A DNA stretch of 64,000 bases from Brevinematales bacterium. GTDB taxonomy: Bacteria; Spirochaetota; Brevinematia; Brevinematales; GWF1-51-8. Below the pieces are notes generated by a model. It was not told the origin of the DNA. It did not search any database and saw only the letters and a program-made list of their open reading frames with translations. Below, piece after piece: positions 27,212 to 36,112 of this stretch; the stretch's first letter is position 1; each line of letters begins with the position of its first letter. Where the stretch lies: assembly GCA_020059465.1 (NCBI GenBank), contig JAGVBZ010000025.1:128913-192912 (forward strand), in the 5' to 3' direction. The translations under genes and the position numbers were made by a program.

Positions 27212-29463
27212 AGCGCCTTCACGGTCGAGGATTTAACCTTCAGCGGTTCTGTCTCGTAGATATCCGAATAACGAAAATAATTGCGCAGTATCTTGATAAT
27301 ATAATCCCGCGTTTCTTTATACGGGATAATTTCCATCAGGATCAGTTCGTTATCGGGATTATACCGTTCCTTTGTCTTTTTAATAATCGAGTACCCGCTG
27401 TTGTATGCCGCGATTGCGGTTAAAAATCCGTACGCTTTAATATTGTCGCTGAGATACGCCGTACCCAGCAGAATATTCAGACCGGTATCGTACAAATCGA
27501 CATCCTTCTTACCGAGCAGACTCTGGGACATCCAATTCGCAGTGGCGGGCATAAGCTGCATCAGCCCTTTCGCTCCGACCGGCGATCGCGCCTGAGACAT
27601 ATAAAGACTCTCGCCGCGGATAACCGCATAGATCAGGTTTTTATCGATTTGGTCGTTGACAACACGCGATAACGCCATCTGAACTTCACCGTCAAAAGGC
27701 TGGGGATAGTACAGTTTACGCAGCTCTTTCGGCAGAAAAGCGAAATTGTCATTCAAGGATGAATCGCGGGACTCCTCCCACATGAACGACGCCGCGTAAT
27801 CGAAGCTCCGAAAAGAAATATATTCCCTCAAAATAAAGAACTGCTGCACCAGGGGATCGTTTATGCCGGCGGACGATAGGATCGACTTAGCCTTATCCTC
27901 AAATCCGATTCGCATATAGATCACGAACTTGATATAATTCGGGTTCATCTGGAACGCGCGGATGAGGTCGTCGGTATAGGTGTAGATCGGATTGTAGGCC
28001 TGTTTTGAGATCAGGTCGATAATCTTTTCGCGGAGGATTTCTTTCCCGTAACCCTTCCTGAACGCGAAAAGCACTTTAGCATAGTGAAGCTTTTTATCGG
28101 TATCAGGAGTGGTAATATAGACGTATTCCAGACGGCTCAGGTATTCCTCAAGAGAAATTTTCAGTTCTTTCAGCGCCTTTTGGATATAATCCTTGGCATG
28201 TTCCGCGAAATATCCGTCCGGACGGGCGGCGATCGCTTTTTCGAACTCCTTCAGCGCAGGGTCGTATTTCCCGTAACGATATAAACAGTACCCGTTCCAG
28301 AACGCTATTCCCTTATCGATCACCCCGGGCGTATTTTCCATCCCCAGTTTCACATAGGTTTTCATGGCAATATTCGTGATGTCGGAGTACTTTTTAAACG
28401 CGAGAAGGTTCCGTATCGCAAGGGTCAGGTTTTTCTTCGCGTAATCGATATCGATATCGCCTTCGAGGAACCGTTCATAATATTGAAGGGCGAGCGAGGA
28501 ATTATAATTTTTCAGTCCGGACAACCCGGACAATAAGCCGTAATAGTACGCACCCCGCACTTTGGCGGAATCGCTCTTCAGGCTGCCTGCGGTCTCGGAA
28601 AGGAACGGTTTCATTCCCTCGGCCACCGTTTCGTACTGCGGGTTTTTCGCCAAATGGTCGAGAAGGTCGGCTACGTATGGCTTTTTAGTCTGTGTGACCA
28701 GTTCTAAAAGAAGGGTCTCAGCCTCTTTGGGATGCGGATTAAACTCCGCGATATACTGACCGATCATAGCGGTAGCGTCTTTCAGAAGGCCGAGCCGGTA
28801 GAACATGCCGATAATCTTCAGCTTGCTCTCGCGGGTATAACTCGCCCAGTTCAGCGTGGTCAGCCGTTGATAAAGGTCGGAATAATCTTCGGGGATATAC
28901 GACGCGAGCGAGATGTACTGGGCCGCCGTGACAGGGTTGCCCATCCCGTTGTACTGAAGCGCAAGAGCCATGTAGTACTCGTCGGTACGGTAGCCCTTGA
29001 AGTACGAACGGTACTTCTCCAAAAGCGCGATAGCGTTCACGGGGGATTTCTCGACATTTATCAATCTCTGCGCAAGAACCATTACGGCGTCCGCGCGGGT
29101 AATATTATCTTCCCCGTTGGCGGCCAGATAATTAAGGATGTCCTTCGCTTTCTGGGTATCGCCGAGTTTCACATACGCGGACGCGAGTTTCAGATCGACG
29201 TCTCCTTTAAGAACAAAATCGCCCTCTTTAAGCGTGTTCAGCCCGGTGATCACGTCGAGCACCTCGTTCTGCGAACCGCCGGACTTATCCAGTCTCGCGC
29301 ATAGGTCCTTGAATATTACAAGCTGTTCGTAGTTCTTTTCGATAGTTGAGTCAATTTTGTATTTTTTGCTTTCAAAAGAAAAGACTAAAGCCGACATGAG
29401 AAGAATGGCACTTATCAGGAATTCAATCTTGAGAAACTTCTCCCCGCGGAAGGTACCGAACAT
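27205..29463 (-). CDS. Lytic transglycosylase (Slt70-like) with helical N-terminal domain
   Basis: 752 residues. One N-terminal membrane segment or uncleaved signal (about 12-30), then some 550 residues of helical TPR-like repeats, then a C-terminal SLT lysozyme-like domain: AVIRGESLYMSQARSPVGAKGLM with the catalytic Glu near residue 618, QLMPATA, and AIAAYNSGYSIIKK. Such enzymes cut the MurNAc-GlcNAc bond of peptidoglycan in the periplasm, giving 1,6-anhydro ends. GGAGG stands before the ATG. The final RDYIIKILRNYFRY matches Slt family ends. Confidence 0.9.
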   Translation of the reverse strand: MFGTFRGEKFLKIEFLISAILLMSALVFSFESKKYKIDSTIEKNYEQLVIFKDLCARLDKSGGSQNEVLDVITGLNTLKEGDFVLKGDVDLKLASAYVKLGDTQKAKDILNYLAANGEDNITRADAVMVLAQRLINVEKSPVNAIALLEKYRSYFKGYRTDEYYMALALQYNGMGNPVTAAQYISLASYIPEDYSDLYQRLTTLNWASYTRESKLKIIGMFYRLGLLKDATAMIGQYIAEFNPHPKEAETLLLELVTQTKKPYVADLLDHLAKNPQYETVAEGMKPFLSETAGSLKSDSAKVRGAYYYGLLSGLSGLKNYNSSLALQYYERFLEGDIDIDYAKKNLTLAIRNLLAFKKYSDITNIAMKTYVKLGMENTPGVIDKGIAFWNGYCLYRYGKYDPALKEFEKAIAARPDGYFAEHAKDYIQKALKELKISLEEYLSRLEYVYITTPDTDKKLHYAKVLFAFRKGYGKEILREKIIDLISKQAYNPIYTYTDDLIRAFQMNPNYIKFVIYMRIGFEDKAKSILSSAGINDPLVQQFFILREYISFRSFDYAASFMWEESRDSSLNDNFAFLPKELRKLYYPQPFDGEVQMALSRVVNDQIDKNLIYAVIRGESLYMSQARSPVGAKGLMQLMPATANWMSQSLLGKKDVDLYDTGLNILLGTAYLSDNIKAYGFLTAIAAYNSGYSIIKKTKERYNPDNELILMEIIPYKETRDYIIKILRNYFRYSDIYETEPLKVKSSTVKALM

Positions 29464-29822
29464 GGCAAGCCTCCTCGAAGGTGTATTACCCTATCTCTAA
29501 TAAAATAGGTGGGTTATTTTAACGAATCCTCCCGAAAGAGTCAAATTTAAGGCGCTTTTCTGCGGCGTCTTTTCTGAAAAACGAATTCAATAAATTTTGA
29601 ATTATAATTTCAGTACTTCTATAATATGAGAAGTATTTCCGAACCTTCATGCAGTGCGCTAAAATTTACTATCAAACAGGAAAATACCAAGCTCCTGCAT
29701 GATCCTTTTTTTTCGTGATGGGGCAAACCTGACAGCGCCCGCTTTTTTCACAAAATCGGGGCATTTGGTGACAGATATGCGCCAGATAAGTGTTAGATAA
29801 ACAGACAGGGGAGGATTTAGCT
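29464..29822. other. Divergent intergenic region
   Basis: 359 bases between the minus-strand transglycosylase and the plus-strand membrane protein. AT-rich with TATAAT at 29603-29608 and again at 29620-29625 (plus strand), neither with a good -35. No ORF or RNA gene recognised; holds the promoters of both flanking genes. Confidence 0.45.
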
Positions 29823-30308
29823 ATGGCAGGTTTTGCACATATCGGGATGGGGTTTGCGTTGAAACCCGTTTCCCCGAAGGTTCCGGTCGGAGTACTGATA
29901 GCCGCGGCGATGCTGATCGACCTTATCTGTTTCGCTATGATGGGTTTGGGTATGTCGAGCGAGAGCGTACTGGTATGGTCGCACGGGCTTTTTATATCCG
30001 GCGTCTGGTCGCTGGCCGCGGGGGTCGCTGCGGGATTTATTATGAAAAGCGCGCGCAACGGCATCGTTATCGGGGCGGCGGTATTCAGCCATTGGATACT
30101 CGATTTTATTTCGCACCCGATGGTCGGAGGCGATCTCCAGCCGGATATCCCCTTATTTTTGGAGGGATCGCCAAAGGTCGGGCTGGGACTGTACCGGACA
30201 TTGCCTGCCGCAATCATTACCGATATCGGATTGCTGATTGCAGGGATCGCAATTTATATCTATTACCGCAGGCATCATCAGAAAAACCAGGAATCCCCGG
30301 GGAAGTAA
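29823..30308 (+). CDS. Small multi-span membrane protein (YdjM/DUF457-like)
   Basis: 161 residues from the ATG at 29823, chosen because GGGGAGGA lies eight bases upstream and AGFAHIGMGFAL makes a sensible N-terminus. Four hydrophobic segments. The pattern FAHIGMGF ... DLICFAMMGLG ... VFSHWILDFISHPM resembles the YdjM/DUF457 membrane-bound metal-dependent hydrolase group, which carry His and Asp in membrane helices. The C-terminal tail is basic (YYRRHHQKNQ). Function unknown. Confidence 0.7.
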   Translation: MAGFAHIGMGFALKPVSPKVPVGVLIAAAMLIDLICFAMMGLGMSSESVLVWSHGLFISGVWSLAAGVAAGFIMKSARNGIVIGAAVFSHWILDFISHPMVGGDLQPDIPLFLEGSPKVGLGLYRTLPAAIITDIGLLIAGIAIYIYYRRHHQKNQESPGK

Positions 30309-30356
30309 TCGCCGGCAATATATACGTTACACTTTCTATCAAGAGGAGGCAAATGT

Positions 30357-30881
30357 ATGAAAGCTTATCTTTCTTTTATCTTACTTTTGGCAATTCCGCT
30401 CGCAGGATGCGGTTCTAAGCCCTATACGGTAAAAACAGTAGATAAAAAGGTGTATCCCGTATCCCAGCCGCGGGCGAGCGTATGCATCCTGACCTACGGC
30501 AGCGAATTCAAGCTCAAGCTGACTTCTATACTGGTAACCAACCTGAACGGGGATAAAATCGGCGTCACAGTCGACTCGATCTCCAACTGCGGCGGTTATT
30601 CGCCCGCATCCTATGATGCGGTCATCCTTCTGTCAAGCATCGAGGGGTTTACTCCGCTGAAATTGCCCGCGGATTATATCGTCAAGAACCAGTACGACCG
30701 CAAAATTGTTTATGTTTCCATGTACTACCTATTCGCCGCGCCTTACGGCCACGGTCTCGATTCATCGAAAATCGACGCGATCACATCGGCGTCAACCGGG
30801 GACGATAATGCCCTGAAAGATACTGCGAAGGCAATTTTGGCAAAAGTCGATCGAATTATCATTGCACCGCAGACGGAGTAA
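30357..30881 (+). CDS. Lipoprotein with flavodoxin-like pattern
   Basis: 174 residues. Signal peptide ending in lipobox LAGC (Cys about residue 18), so it is lipid-anchored on the envelope. The mature part alternates beta strands and helices in a flavodoxin-like order (VCILTYGSEFKLKLTSILV, YDAVILLSSIEGF, KIVYVSMYYLF, IDAITSAS) but lacks a clear T/S-x-T-G-x-T phosphate loop. AGGAGG lies seven bases before the ATG. It is directly followed, five bases on, by a true flavodoxin-like gene. Function unknown; FMN binding doubtful. Confidence 0.7.
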   Translation: MKAYLSFILLLAIPLAGCGSKPYTVKTVDKKVYPVSQPRASVCILTYGSEFKLKLTSILVTNLNGDKIGVTVDSISNCGGYSPASYDAVILLSSIEGFTPLKLPADYIVKNQYDRKIVYVSMYYLFAAPYGHGLDSSKIDAITSASTGDDNALKDTAKAILAKVDRIIIAPQTE

Positions 30882-30886
30882 AAAAA

Positions 30887-31354
30887 ATGAAAATCGGTAT
30901 CATAGTGCATTCCAAGACGGGCCACACGCTGTCGGTCGCGCAGAAAATGAGGGAGAGGCTCGCAGCTAACGGGCATTCCGCCGAAATCGAACGGGTTACC
31001 GCCGCCGACGAGAGAGAGTTCGACGCGCGGAATGTACGGCTCAGGACAAACCCCCCGATAGATAAGTACGACGCAATAGTTCTGTGCGCGTTTGTACAGG
31101 GCGGGAGGCTTTCGCCCGCGATGACGGCTTACCTGAACGGGATAAAATCCTTTTCCGGGAAGAAGGCCGCGTGCCTGCTGACCCAGTTTTTCCCGTTCTC
31201 CTCATGGGGAGGGAACCAGACTATCGCCCAGATGACCGGTATCATTCGATCGAAGGGCGCCGAGGTTCCCGGAACCGCCATCGTTCATTGGTCGAGCTTC
31301 CGCCGCGGGAAACAGATCAACGATGCGATAAACAGTATAGGCGCGTTGTTCTAA
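30887..31354 (+). CDS. Flavodoxin family protein
   Basis: 155 residues of flavodoxin fold. The FMN phosphate loop is IVHSKTGHTLSVAQKM (about residues 5-20), followed by YDAIVLCAFVQGGRLSPAM and KKAACLLTQFFPFSSWGG, and a last strand AEVPGTAIVHWSS. No signal peptide, so cytoplasmic; probably an FMN-dependent electron carrier or NADPH-type reductase. It pairs with the upstream lipoprotein gene. Confidence 0.85.
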   Translation: MKIGIIVHSKTGHTLSVAQKMRERLAANGHSAEIERVTAADEREFDARNVRLRTNPPIDKYDAIVLCAFVQGGRLSPAMTAYLNGIKSFSGKKAACLLTQFFPFSSWGGNQTIAQMTGIIRSKGAEVPGTAIVHWSSFRRGKQINDAINSIGALF

Positions 31355-31432
31355 ACCCCGCAATATAAAGAAGCGGTAATTTTTAGTTAAGTTTATAAAA
31401 ATAATAATAGAATACCTGAAAGGAGAAAAAAA

Positions 31433-31642
31433 ATGGAAGCGGAAAAAACCGCATCGGCATTGTTCACGATCGCGATTATCCTTCTCATACTGGGCGGGTT
31501 GACCCTGTTACCCAGTCCCGGCGCGTCCAAAGCGTGTTTGCTCGGATATAAGGCGAAGTGCTCCTTCACTCCGATCTCCACTCTGATCCTGCTTGCGGCG
31601 GCGGGAGTACTGTTTTTCCTCCGTTCACGCATCACGGTTTGA
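31433..31642 (+). CDS. Small membrane protein, conserved-looking
   Basis: 69 residues with two hydrophobic helices (about 8-28 and 47-63) joined by a loop containing two Cys (SKACLLGYKAKCSFTPIS). AAAGGAG precedes the ATG, which supports translation. The C-terminus is FFLRSRITV. I do not recognise the family; function unknown. Confidence 0.65.
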   Translation: MEAEKTASALFTIAIILLILGGLTLLPSPGASKACLLGYKAKCSFTPISTLILLAAAGVLFFLRSRITV

Positions 31643-31673
31643 AGTACAGTTTAATAATTCATAGGAGTAAAAT

Positions 31674-32456
31674 ATGAAAAAAGGTGTTTTATTGTTCGCG
31701 TTTATGCTTGTTTTTATTCAAAGCTGCGGACTTCTTACCATATCCGTCAGTGAAAAACGGGATAGTGTCCCGAAAACGATCACTCTTGCCGAAGGTGTTT
31801 CTCTCGGCGCGACAGGCGCGATCGAATTCTTCGGGTTGGATTTTTTCCCGGCGAGTTTTATCATCGAAGCGAACGGGAAAACAATCTACATCGATCCGAT
31901 AATGGTCGAAGACGGGAAACCCGCCGATTACATCTTTATCACTCACGGGCATCCTGACCACTTGTCCCTGCCTGACATCATGAAGCTGGCCGGTACGAAT
32001 ACGGTTATTATCTGCCCGCGCACGGTTTCCCCGGAGCTTTCCGGGTATACGGTGAAGGAAGTCAAACCAGGCGATATCCTCGATCTGGACGGATTGAAGT
32101 GCGAGGCTGTGCCGGAGTATAACCTGAAGCCCGTATTTCTTTGGATTTTTCCCCATCCCAAGGAAGACCTGAACACGGGATACATCCTCGATTTCGGGGG
32201 AGTACGTGTCTACCATGCGGGCGATACCGACCTGGTCCCGGAATTGAAGGGTCTCAGCAATATCACGGTGATGCTCGTACCGATAGACGGAGACGACCTG
32301 ACAATGAGCACCGAAGACGCGGCTTCGCTGGTCAATTTAGTAAAGCCCGTCATAGCTATTCCGATGCATTACGAGATCGGTAAAACCAACGCGCAGAAAT
32401 TCGCCGCTCTTATCGGTAACGGGATTGATGTCGAAGTCATGCAGATAAACGATTAG
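31674..32456 (+). CDS. MBL-fold metallohydrolase lipoprotein (UlaG-like)
   Basis: 260 residues. Signal peptide with lipobox-like IQSC near residue 18-21 suggests export and lipidation. The metal motif HxHxDH is THGHPDH (His90, His92, Asp94, His95), followed by YHAGDTD (about 180) and a late IPMHYEIG. This is the UlaG/YhfI-type beta-lactamase-superfamily pattern without the long insertions. Export is unusual for UlaG itself, which is cytoplasmic. Substrate unknown. TAGGAG precedes the ATG. Confidence 0.82.
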   Translation: MKKGVLLFAFMLVFIQSCGLLTISVSEKRDSVPKTITLAEGVSLGATGAIEFFGLDFFPASFIIEANGKTIYIDPIMVEDGKPADYIFITHGHPDHLSLPDIMKLAGTNTVIICPRTVSPELSGYTVKEVKPGDILDLDGLKCEAVPEYNLKPVFLWIFPHPKEDLNTGYILDFGGVRVYHAGDTDLVPELKGLSNITVMLVPIDGDDLTMSTEDAASLVNLVKPVIAIPMHYEIGKTNAQKFAALIGNGIDVEVMQIND

Positions 32457-32524
32457 CGCCTTATAAGCTAAGACCGGTTTAGAGTTATGGTGAGCTTCCC
32501 GTATTAAGCGTTTACGCGATGGGT

Positions 32525-32554
32525 TTGACAAATCCGCATGCTTCGCGTTATACT
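32525..32554 (+). promoter_or_regulatory. Sigma-70-type promoter for the 32587 lipoprotein
   Basis: TTGACA at 32525-32530, an 18-base spacer and TATACT at 32549-32554. Confidence 0.65.
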
Positions 32555-32586
32555 GAAAAATAACAAAATTTTCAGGGAGGCGCGGA

Positions 32587-33108
32587 ATGTACAAATCAAT
32601 GCTTATCGTGATGTCATTGTTGTTTTTATCGGGATGCACGCAGGAGAGCGCAAAAACTCCGCCCGAGTATAGCGTTATCGCCGACCAGTTCCTCGGCGTA
32701 TTCCTCAAGCACGCGGAACTTTATCTCATGAACGACCTCGACGGGGATAATCATATGGATGTCGCGGTAGTCGATCAGCGCGATGATAATTCATACGTAC
32801 TCACCCTCTATAAAAGAAACGGTGATAAATGGATTCTCACAAACAGTATTTCAATCGAGAACCACGCCGGGGGCAAACCGGTCACGTTCCAGTCCTATCC
32901 CCAGACGAATCTTGTTCTGCCGATATCCATACCCGATTATAATGATCTTGCCGCACTCGATGTCGACGGTATTCCCGGCAAGGAAATTCTTGTCCCCTAT
33001 GCCGGTACCGCATTCCACGCGATACTGGTCTATAAAGTTTCCAATAATATCATCATGAAGATCGGAGAGTTTAAAAGTAACATCGCGGAATTATCCGGGA
33101 ACGATTAG
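32587..33108 (+). CDS. Lipoprotein with FG-GAP-like segment
   Basis: 173 residues. Signal peptide with lipobox LSGC (Cys about residue 17). The mature protein has LMNDLDGDNHMDVAVVDQRDDNSYVLTLY, which matches the calcium-binding DxDGDxxxD of FG-GAP/integrin-like repeats, and a second LAALDVDGIPGKEILV. Likely an envelope protein with a partial beta-propeller module. GGGAGG precedes the ATG. Function unknown. Confidence 0.7.
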   Translation: MYKSMLIVMSLLFLSGCTQESAKTPPEYSVIADQFLGVFLKHAELYLMNDLDGDNHMDVAVVDQRDDNSYVLTLYKRNGDKWILTNSISIENHAGGKPVTFQSYPQTNLVLPISIPDYNDLAALDVDGIPGKEILVPYAGTAFHAILVYKVSNNIIMKIGEFKSNIAELSGND

Positions 33109-33200
33109 GGATTCTTGGATGAAATAAAGGAAAAACTTCCAGCAATAGAACCATATATGCTAATTTGAATCTAATTCATATACCGGTTAAAGGAGATTAC

Positions 33201-34916
33201 ATGCATACTCTTCCTAAAATCATCAGACTGGCGGTTATCTTCATATTTCTCATTCTAAATATAGGGTTCCCCGCGCCGCCGAAAATCCAGATTTCGGTCG
33301 ACCCGAAGGAAATCGGAGTCAACGAACAATCGAAGATCACGATCACTATCGACCGGAAGGCTGACGATATTGCAGCTCCAAAATCCAACGCATACGGGCT
33401 TAAAGGCCCGATGGTCAGTACGAGCTTTTCCGTCAATAATATCAATGGTCTGATTACGCAGACTGTGTCGATAGGGTATACATTTGTGTTCGTACCGAAA
33501 ACAAAGGGGACGATCAAAGTCGGCGCGTTTTCGATACTGATCGACGGAGAGACCTATAAGACCAAACCGTTTGAGATCAGGGTCGTGCAGGCTTCCGCGC
33601 AGTCCGGTCCGGTTTCCGGCAAAAACCCGTTCGAAATACTCGACCAGATTTATAAAAACAACAAGCCGAAGATACCCGAGGTATTCTTGAAACTGATTCC
33701 CGCAAAAAACGGTGTGTTTCAGGGGCAGCCGCTGATACTCGACGCGATCGTATTTTCATCGACCAAGGAGATTCTCGATGGGCAGTATGTCGAGACCGCG
33801 CCTATCCGCGCGGATAAACTGCTCATAATCGACCTCACGTCCTATCTATCGAACAACGATTTCTTCGGCGTCACTATCGGCGGCGAACAGTATTACGGTA
33901 AAATTATCAAACGATATATCGCCTACCCTATCGAGACTGGCACATTAGGGATCATGCCCCCGCAGATCGTAGCGATCACCTCCTACGGGCACCTTCGTCT
34001 GACGGCCGAGAATATCGGCGTCGATTCTTTTAAAATTTCCGACGATGCGGGATTATCCTATATCGGGGATTTGGATGTCCGCCTGAGCGTTTCCACCAAC
34101 GTGATTGCGGTCGGTAAGATGCTCGAAGTCACACTCCGGATGGAGGGGAACGGCAACCTGAAGCTTCTGGCCAATACTTATAAAAACCTGACGGTTCCCG
34201 GGCTTTTTATCTCCACACCCCAGACGACGACAGGATTTAAGGAGTGGCGGAACGGACTGCCGTGGTTTGTCCAGACGGTGAAGTACAATATACTCGCTCA
34301 GAAACCGGGAGAATTCAATGTGCCCGGACTGAAGCTGTCGTACTATAATCTTGACCTGATGCCGAAAAAAGCCGAGCTGCCGGAATTCCGGTTCAGCGTC
34401 CTCGAAAGGGCCGGAGGCTCGGCGGAGATACGCTACTTCGCGCCGAAACCGCTCGACGGGCTTACGGACAGGAACGGCAGCCCCCTGTCCCCGTTCGTAT
34501 GGGCGGTTATTATCATATTCGGGATTCTCCCCGTACTCTCACGCTTCTACGGACTGCATATGCGGAAGATGTCGTCCGATACGGGCTACTCCCGCAGGTT
34601 CCTCGCAAACAGCCGTCTATCAAAGTACCTGACGGATTCCCGCGAGAACCTCAAGAACCGCCGTTACAAGGAATTCTACCTCGCCCTGCAGAAGGGTCTC
34701 TTCTATTATATCACCGATAAACGCGGCCTGCCCGCCGGATTAAAATTCAGCGAGATACTGGACGCACTGAAGATGAAGGATTTGCCCGAGGATACGTTAA
34801 CGGACCTGAAGGAGATTTACGACGCCTGCAGCCGGAACGCGTACTCCGGGACGACCGACGAGAAATCGGTGGACGAGGTGCTCGAGATGGCGATGCGGTT
34901 GTTCGGGAAGATATAG
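33201..34916 (+). CDS. batD: BatD family protein
   Basis: 571 residues from the ATG at 33201, where AAAGGAG stands upstream. A signal peptide (LAVIFIFLILNIGFPAPP), then a large beta-rich periplasmic region with several Ig-like modules (IQISVDPKEIGVNEQSKITI; LKLIPAKNGVFQGQPLILDAIV; LDVRLSVSTNVIAVGKMLEVTL), a membrane span at about residues 445-465, and a cytoplasmic helical tail. This is the layout of BatD, named for aerotolerance in Bacteroides. The usual partners MoxR, BatA and BatB are not in the window. Confidence 0.85.
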   Translation: MHTLPKIIRLAVIFIFLILNIGFPAPPKIQISVDPKEIGVNEQSKITITIDRKADDIAAPKSNAYGLKGPMVSTSFSVNNINGLITQTVSIGYTFVFVPKTKGTIKVGAFSILIDGETYKTKPFEIRVVQASAQSGPVSGKNPFEILDQIYKNNKPKIPEVFLKLIPAKNGVFQGQPLILDAIVFSSTKEILDGQYVETAPIRADKLLIIDLTSYLSNNDFFGVTIGGEQYYGKIIKRYIAYPIETGTLGIMPPQIVAITSYGHLRLTAENIGVDSFKISDDAGLSYIGDLDVRLSVSTNVIAVGKMLEVTLRMEGNGNLKLLANTYKNLTVPGLFISTPQTTTGFKEWRNGLPWFVQTVKYNILAQKPGEFNVPGLKLSYYNLDLMPKKAELPEFRFSVLERAGGSAEIRYFAPKPLDGLTDRNGSPLSPFVWAVIIIFGILPVLSRFYGLHMRKMSSDTGYSRRFLANSRLSKYLTDSRENLKNRRYKEFYLALQKGLFYYITDKRGLPAGLKFSEILDALKMKDLPEDTLTDLKEIYDACSRNAYSGTTDEKSVDEVLEMAMRLFGKI

Positions 34917-35137
34917 GGGTATTTTTAATCCCATTCCACACAGATGGTTCGACATCCCGCGAAGAACGCGGGACAAGCGCTCACCACAAGTTACACGGAT
35001 TACGCAGATTCCCGCGGATAAAAACTGCGGTGCGAAGGCGCAAGACATTGACCATTTAAGTCGCAGACCGCAAGTCGCTATCGCTTTTTAACCTTCCACT
35101 TCCCACTTGTCACTTGTAACTTGTCACATGTCACTCA
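34917..35137. repeat. Intergenic region with dispersed-repeat-like fragments
   Basis: 221 bases. Contains a hairpin TCCCGCG-loop-CGCGGGA (34955-34973) and a low-complexity stretch of alternating ACTTGTCAC/TAACTTGTCAC words (35104-35132). Related words in reverse orientation occur near 44980-45010, so these look like members of a dispersed repeat family. No ORF supported. Confidence 0.5.
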
Positions 35138-35854
35138 TCAGTACTTCTTGAACCATTTATCGAAACGGATTCTCCAGCATTTGAACAGCGCCTCGTTGAC
35201 AATCCCGCCGCTCATCTTGGTCGAGCCATGCGAACGGTCGCGGAAAATGATCGGCACTTCCTCGACGGTAAATTTCTTGAATACCGTCTTGGCCTTCATC
35301 TCTATCTGGAACGAATAGCCGTTAGAGGTGATCAGGTCGAGGTTCAGCCCCTCGAGCACCCTGCGGGTGTAAAGGTTGTACCCGCCGGTGAGGTCGGTAA
35401 GTTTCACCCCGGTGGCGAAACGCGCGTAGGAGTTGCCCATCGCGCTCAGGATGAGGCGTTTCATGTCCCAGTTCAGCACACGTACCCCGTGGATATAGCG
35501 CGAGCCGAACACCGCGTCCTTTCCGTTCCGCATAGCGGCGATCAGGAGGCCGAGTTCGTCGGGGGAGTGCGAAAAATCAGCGTCCATCTCGATCACATAA
35601 TCGAACCCGTTCTCGATCGACCACCGGAACCCCGCGATATACGCGCGACCGAGGCCGGACTTTTTCTCCCGTTCGAGGATATGTACTTTTTTGTTCTTCT
35701 TCATCATATCCTTGACCGCTCCGGCGGTACCGTCGGGGGAGTTATCGTCGACGACCAATACCTCAAGCTCCTTGTCCTGCTTGAGGATTTCCGGGATGAT
35801 CCGGGTGATATTATCGAGTTCGTTATAGGTAGGGATGATTACGAGACCTTTCAA
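35138..35854 (-). CDS. Dpm1-like polyprenol monophosphomannose synthase (GT2)
   Basis: 238 residues, all GT-A, without C-terminal membrane helices. Motifs: VIIPTYNELDNITRII, LVVDDNSPDGTAGAV, KSGLGRAYIAGF, EMDADFSHSPDEL (DxD) and VEEVPIIFRDRSHGSTKM, the Dpm1 set. These enzymes join a sugar (often mannose from GDP-mannose) to polyprenyl phosphate at the inner membrane face, giving the donor for GT-C transferases. The DUF2723 protein at 20127-22070 could be such a user; the link is inferred. Confidence 0.88.
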   Translation of the reverse strand: MKGLVIIPTYNELDNITRIIPEILKQDKELEVLVVDDNSPDGTAGAVKDMMKKNKKVHILEREKKSGLGRAYIAGFRWSIENGFDYVIEMDADFSHSPDELGLLIAAMRNGKDAVFGSRYIHGVRVLNWDMKRLILSAMGNSYARFATGVKLTDLTGGYNLYTRRVLEGLNLDLITSNGYSFQIEMKAKTVFKKFTVEEVPIIFRDRSHGSTKMSGGIVNEALFKCWRIRFDKWFKKY

Positions 35855-36112
35855 GCGGCGCTCCTTTTTTTAGTCTTATATTGTATCATATACGAGTAAA
35901 ATTCTCAATTGCCGGTTATAAATATTAGAAAAAAGCGGAAGATAACATGTTTAAGTCTACTGCTAAAATATAGTACAAATACCATTCACTCTAAACAGCG
36001 GATACGCGAATCGAAGGAAAAACTATAATTCGTTTGCCGCAAACACCGCCTCACGGGTAAAATACTTGCCGAACTGACGATTATCGGTTATCCTATACGT
36101 TAGGAGGAATCT

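Noticed and set aside
29603-29625. TATAAT words in the gap 29464-29822 as promoters
   Set aside because: No acceptable -35 at 16-18 bases on the plus strand, so left as unassigned.
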